A DNA stretch of 64,000 nucleotides, taken from positions 18,414,001 through 18,478,000 of the forward strand of contig OZ316891.1 of assembly GCA_973895155.1 (NCBI GenBank), written 5' to 3'. Under the pieces are notes generated by a model. The model saw only the letters and a list, made by a program, of their open reading frames with translations, had not been told where the DNA came from and made no database searches. The position numbers were made by a program, and so were the translations under genes. This DNA is from Marsupella aquatica (lineage: Eukaryota > Marchantiophyta). Positions 59,601 through 64,000 of this stretch are shown here, one piece after another (positions within the stretch are counted from its first letter, which is position 1; every line of letters begins with the position of its first letter).

Positions 59601-60702
59601 TGGTTGAGACTGTTTGCCCTAGAGTAGAGCAACACTTAGTGGAGAAAGACCAGTATCAATTCTGATTGTATGATGACTGTTACAGCTGTACTCAGCAATA
59701 TATGAACAGCCTGAATGGAGATACATAACAAAAGAACTAAAACACTAAAAAACATCACACTGACCTTAGAGGCAAGACCTAAAATCCACCCAAGGTCTTA
59801 AAAATGTTGTTGTCCCTTTGAGGGATCTGGCCATAAGAAGGCAAACTTTACATAATGTCTCTCAAGTTTTGTAGTACTGCCTTTCTAAACCTACAGCCTT
59901 AAGAACTCCTTCAACCCTTCAACCTGGGTCGATCTCTGAACTTCGTCATTTTTGATAATTTTGAAGACTGAGTGACTGTATTTTATTCTGACTATTGCAC
60001 AAAAACACAGTATGTGACATTATGTAGATTACATGAAATCCTTTGAGGCCCTTGCCCATATGTATCCTGGTTTGTGTGGGGATGATGAAATGTTGTGATC
60101 TGAATCTATTCTAGTACCTGCCCAAAACAAACTGCCTTGATGAAGATGATCATTTCAACAAATTAATTCAAAAGTCACAGAATGAAGGAGGGGATTGTTG
60201 GACATTATGATTAATGTTTGTTATTGTATTCACTGTTTTGAAGGGTCTGAGATTGCTGACTACTGTGAACACCCTTGCCCTAAATCTGGTTGAGGTAGGC
60301 CTCTATTTGGTCTTGTAAACTTTTGTCATTTTCATTTGTACAATTCAGGTCTCCTTCAAATACCCATTGCCACTTACAGTATGAATTGAGATTAGGTAAC
60401 GTGTACCCAAGTAAATAATTTCTGATCAAGTTGCTAATATGTAATCTGTTTACCTTTTGTTGGCATGCATGTACTATTCTATTGGCAATGAAGGCTAAAG
60501 TGGGAGCTGCCTTTACCTCAGTTGGAGTACTGTACCTCAAATGTATGTCTATTCTTCACTTGTGCACACATTTGCTTCACATGACGGTCTAGAAGATGGT
60601 ATGGAAGGGTTTTGGAGTTGTCTAGAACAAATTCATATGCTCTGCAAGATGTCACAGAAGAAAGACGTGCACCTGTGTTTTTGATTAGGTAGTGCTGCAA
60701 TC
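59601..60702. other. Spacer between the PHD and Tnp2 genes
   Basis: AT-rich, no open frame of note; minus-strand frames of 60-86 codons (60,280-60,700) are unsupported. It likely holds the transposase promoter or an intron. Confidence 0.45.
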
Positions 60703-63700
60703 ATGGCTTTTTCTAGCCAGGCTGGGTCACATAACACTGCACATACAATAGAGGCAAACAACCTGAGAAGATTACCTCTTTCCCATCCACGTCGAATACA
60801 GCGTCGTGATGATAACTTATGGGCTCGGGAACAGACAGCTTGCTCTGGTAGTGTTGATCATAGAATGTATTGCTCTTGCATGGAATGCAAAGGGATTGTT
60901 AAGACTACTCGAAAGACCAGTCGACAACATCTTCTTAAATATGGCCGCTACCCTGCCTGTCAAGTGTGGGTAGGAGAGGGTGAAGACGTACTCTTCTGAT
61001 GAGGAGTGGAGATCCAATTACATTCGTAACTCTGGTCCAGAGGCACTAAGGGCAGGAATGTCTCGAGAGGCATTCCACTCAGGCCAGCCATCAATAGATG
61101 TTGAAGAGCAGGTCAGAGTTTTACTTCAGGAGACATTGGCAAGAGCTTCTGAAGAGTCTGACGAATATGTGGATAATGATCCTCCTTTTGATATAGATTC
61201 AATGTTTCAAAATGATGAGAATGAGGCAGGTCCACCCTTTGCTGAGACCAGGGCTGAGGACACACCTGCAGCAGGGCATCCTATAAATCCTGTCCCTCTG
61301 CAAGGGTCTTTAGAAGAAGCCATGAGACCCTTATTTCCAGGCAGTAAGACTGATGTAGTTTCCTTCATGTTATTGTTTTTAAACATCTGTCACAACAATA
61401 GGTTCTCAAACACGGGAGTGAATGCCATGCTGTCTTTGTTGACTGAGCATGGAATGCCAATAGAGCACACTCTCCCTAAAAACCTATATGCTGAAAAACA
61501 ATTACTAAGAAAATTGGGTTTAGACTATGAGAGAATCCCAGTCTGTGAGAATGGATGTATGTTGTTTAGAAATGAGACTGCAGAGTTGGACAATTGTTCC
61601 AAGTGTAATCAGCCAAAGATGAAGTTAGTGGGGAATTCTTTACAGCCTGCGAAGGTCTTGAGATATTTCCCTATAATCCCTCGATTGAAGAGATTGTATG
61701 CCACTAAGGGTACATCTAAGCTAATGACTTGGCATCATGAGAACAAGAGCAAGGACAACATGGTGCGACATCCAGCAGATTCAAAGGCATGGAAACATGT
61801 GGACACAGAGATCGACCCTACTTTTGCTGTTGAGCCAAGGAATGTGCGAATGGGATTGGCACTTGATGGGGTAAATCCATTTGGGAATAATTCTACTGCC
61901 TGGTCTACATGGCCAATCCTGCTATTGAATTATAATATCCCTCCTTGGCTTTCCACAAAGAAGTTCTTTGTCATGCTGGCTCTTCTAATTCCAGGTCCTG
62001 TGTCTGTAAGCGAGGAACAATTTGATGTATACATGCTCCACTTGTGGATGGTCTTGAGACATTATGGTCAGAAGGAGTAGATTGTTTTGATGTTCTACCA
62101 AGGCTAGGATTGCAGCAACAGTTCAAGCTAAGGGCTTCAGTATTGTGGACAATCAATGATTATCCTGCATATGGATTAGTCTCCGGCCAACAACATGCAG
62201 GGTACAAAGGATGTGTGGTTTGTGGGCCAAATTGTGTGGCACAAGGTTCAAAAAAGTTGGGCAAGTTACTGTTTGCTGGCCATCGTCGCTGGTTACCACA
62301 TAGGCACTATTTTCGCAGAGAGGAAGTGGCAAAATACTTTAATGGTGAGGTAGAGGCATGAGCTGCACCATGTAGAGTGTCCAGCTCTGATAGGAAACGT
62401 TGGGGAGAAAAGGCCGCTAAATATGTGGAGAAGAAACCAGGGAATGCGCTGGATGATGAAAACTCTCCAGTAAAGAAGAATGGAGTGAAGAGGGTTATTG
62501 GATTATATAAGCTGCCGTACTGGAGTGTAAGTATCTGGTTCCCCATACTGAATCCCTTAGTGTGTAATGTTAAGTACCAAAGAGTAACATTTCTGATTCT
62601 AACTTAGTTTGTATTGAACTGTGCGTCCAATGTAGAAACTTCTCATCAACCATGTTTGGATCCCATGCACTGTGAGAAGAATCTTGCACACAACATTGTG
62701 CACACTATTTTGGGGACAAAGGATACTCCTTCTGTTCGAGAAGACATGAAAGTCATGGACGTGCGGGAACATTTGTGGCTGGTTCCAAATCCAGATCCAA
62801 AAAAAGATTCAAAGATCATGCCGCCAGCCCCATACTGCCTCAGTAAGACAGAGAAGACTAAGTTCTTAGAGGTATTGTTGACCTTTAAAGGGCCCACTAG
62901 TTTCAGCAGTTCTCTGGCTAAATGTGTCACAGTTAAGAAGAAGTTATCAGGGCTGAAATCTCGCGATTTCCATCACCTCATGCAACAAATCCTTCCATTG
63001 GCAACAATGGGATTACTTGATGAAGGTGTTCGGTTGGCCATAGCCAAAGTGAGCAATTTGTGGCATACCATCTGTGCCAAGGTTTGGGATCCCTCACAGT
63101 ATGACTCTGTGATGTTGGATGTTGCATTCACACTCTGCCTTATGGAAATTCATTTCCCACCAAGCTTCTTTGATGTCATGACCCATCTGTTGATTCATCT
63201 GGTTCAGGAACTAGACATCTGTGGTCCAGTGAACATTAGATGGATGTACCCAATAGAAAGATATCTAAAGACCTTGAAGGGTTATGTTCGAAACAAGGCA
63301 CGTCCAGAGGCTTCTATGGCTGAAGGCTACCTTCTGGATGAATCTTTAGGATTCCTTTCTGAATACATGATCGATGTTAAGGGGACAGGAATGAGAACAT
63401 GGGACTTGGAGGAGAATCCTGGTGTTGCAGGCATTGTCTCGGAAGGAGCTGGAAAACAAATCACCTTGGAGTGGAATGATATGATAGCTATGCATCATTA
63501 CATACTGGAGAATGAAGAGCTGGTGGAACCATGGTATAGATATGAGCATGGTTTATATTGTTAAGTTCTCTGTTGTTTATTATCAAACAGAATTGAGTTT
63601 TGAGCAGAAATTGTGTGGGCCTAGGAGCTGACTGTCATTCTTGCCATGCAGGGTTTATGATGATCAAAAGGAGGCAGTTACCAAGCACAGAGCAGATTTC

Positions 63701-64000
63701 CGGAAAGAATGGATGAAGAATCCAGGAAATCAGAGGAATCCTGTGCTTTATCCCTCTGATTTGGATGAGTTGCCTCCTTTTAGAGAATGGTTTGAAGTGA
63801 CAATTAGAAGACATAATTTTGAGAATGAGTTTGAACGAATGGTGTTGGCAGCGTATAGTGTACCACCTAGTTTGAAGGCACTGCGGTACAGGGCCTGCAG
63901 AGCCTATGGGCACCATTGGAGGACCATTCCATCACTAGGTTCCTTGATTGATTGTGACTCATCTGGGTTCAAGACTTTTGATTATGGGATGGCTTGTACA
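60703..64000 (+). pseudogene. Second Tnp2-type CACTA transposase, partial at window end
   Basis: ATG at 60,703 starts an N-terminal part with the finger YCSCMECKG...RQHLLKYGRYPAC. The main body (60,980-62,035) has CENGCMLFRNETAELDNCSK, LRYFPIIPRLKRLY, MGLALDGVNPFGNNS (first Asp), NYNIPPWLSTKKFF and LIPGP. After a frameshift at about 62,035 come PLVDGLETLWSEGVDCFDV, ASVLWTINDYPAYG and GQQHAGYKGCVVCGP. TGA interrupts at 62,359; an intron starts at GTAAGT (62,527). LDPMHCEKNLAHNI (second Asp), FHHLMQQILPLA, FPPSFFDVMTHLLIHLVQE and GYVRNKARPEASMAEGY (Glu) follow after another frame change near 62,650. The last exon (63,651 on) starts a DUF4216-like tail and leaves the window. It is clearly different from the CACTA-1 copy but the same family; all three catalytic acidic residues are visible. 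Confidence 0.88.

Larger units (their letters stand above)
49928..64000 (+). mobile_element. CACTA-2: left end of a second CACTA element, right end not in window
   Basis: CACTAGTAGAAAATGGGGCC at 49,928 is a typical CACTA terminus and shares the CACTA...TGGGGCC layout with CACTA-1. It is followed by many AAATGAC/GTCATTT words in both orientations, the expected subterminal repeats, over 3 kb. No reverse-complement terminus is seen to 64,000. The PHD and Tnp2 genes at 58.5-64 kb have the orientation expected for this element, so one large element (>14 kb, with a nested insertion) is the simplest reading. Two elements in tandem, one lacking its right end, is the alternative. Confidence 0.55.

Overview
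The window looks like nuclear DNA of a green plant (streptophyte). It has GT-AG introns, plant-type CACTA (En/Spm) transposons with Tnp2/DUF4216 transposases, Ty3/gypsy and Ty1/copia fragments, a LINE 3' end and scattered TTTAGGG-like words. I cannot name the species. Almost all recognisable coding sequence belongs to mobile elements. The one likely host gene is a leucine-rich-repeat gene on the minus strand (42.3-44.7 kb). There are no prokaryotic features, CRISPR arrays or rRNA genes.

Layout. 1-10.9 kb: no supported gene, a few microsatellites and short tandem duplications. 10.9-16.5 kb: a probable DNA transposon bounded by inverted repeats, with duplicated lysine-rich exons, a GC-rich block and a tandem array. 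16,509-27,385: a complete CACTA element (CACTA-1) with matching CACTAC termini and an ATC target duplication. It carries a minus-strand TnpA/Ptta-like gene, then on the plus strand a zinc-finger + SET-domain gene and a Tnp2 transposase gene, both decayed. 27.4-30.5 kb: 3' half of a Ty3/gypsy element. 30.8-33.7 kb: Ty1/copia remnant, minus strand. 33,794-36,970: a second gypsy element (minus) interrupted by a LINE 3' end. 37-42 kb: no supported gene. 42.3-44.7 kb: LRR gene. 44.7-49.9 kb: mostly unassigned, with a perfect 23-bp hairpin. From 49,928: left end of a second CACTA element (CACTA-2) with AAATGAC subterminal repeats, a ~395-bp satellite and a nested 2.5-kb inverted-repeat element. It is followed by an EDM2-like multi-PHD gene and a second Tnp2 gene that runs off the window; whether all of this is one element cannot be settled here.

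Main point of interest. Each of the two unrelated Tnp2 genes sits beside a chromatin module in the same orientation. In CACTA-1 a SET (histone-methyltransferase-type) domain is spliced onto a zinc finger that resembles the one at the N-terminus of the other Tnp2. Upstream of the second Tnp2 lies an EDM2/NSD-like PHD array. This suggests CACTA transposons that captured writer and reader domains of histone methylation, perhaps to counter or target host silencing. Both copies carry stops and frameshifts, so these copies are probably dead. Most premature stops are one C-to-T or G-to-A step from CAG, CGA or TGG, as expected for methylated, silenced DNA.
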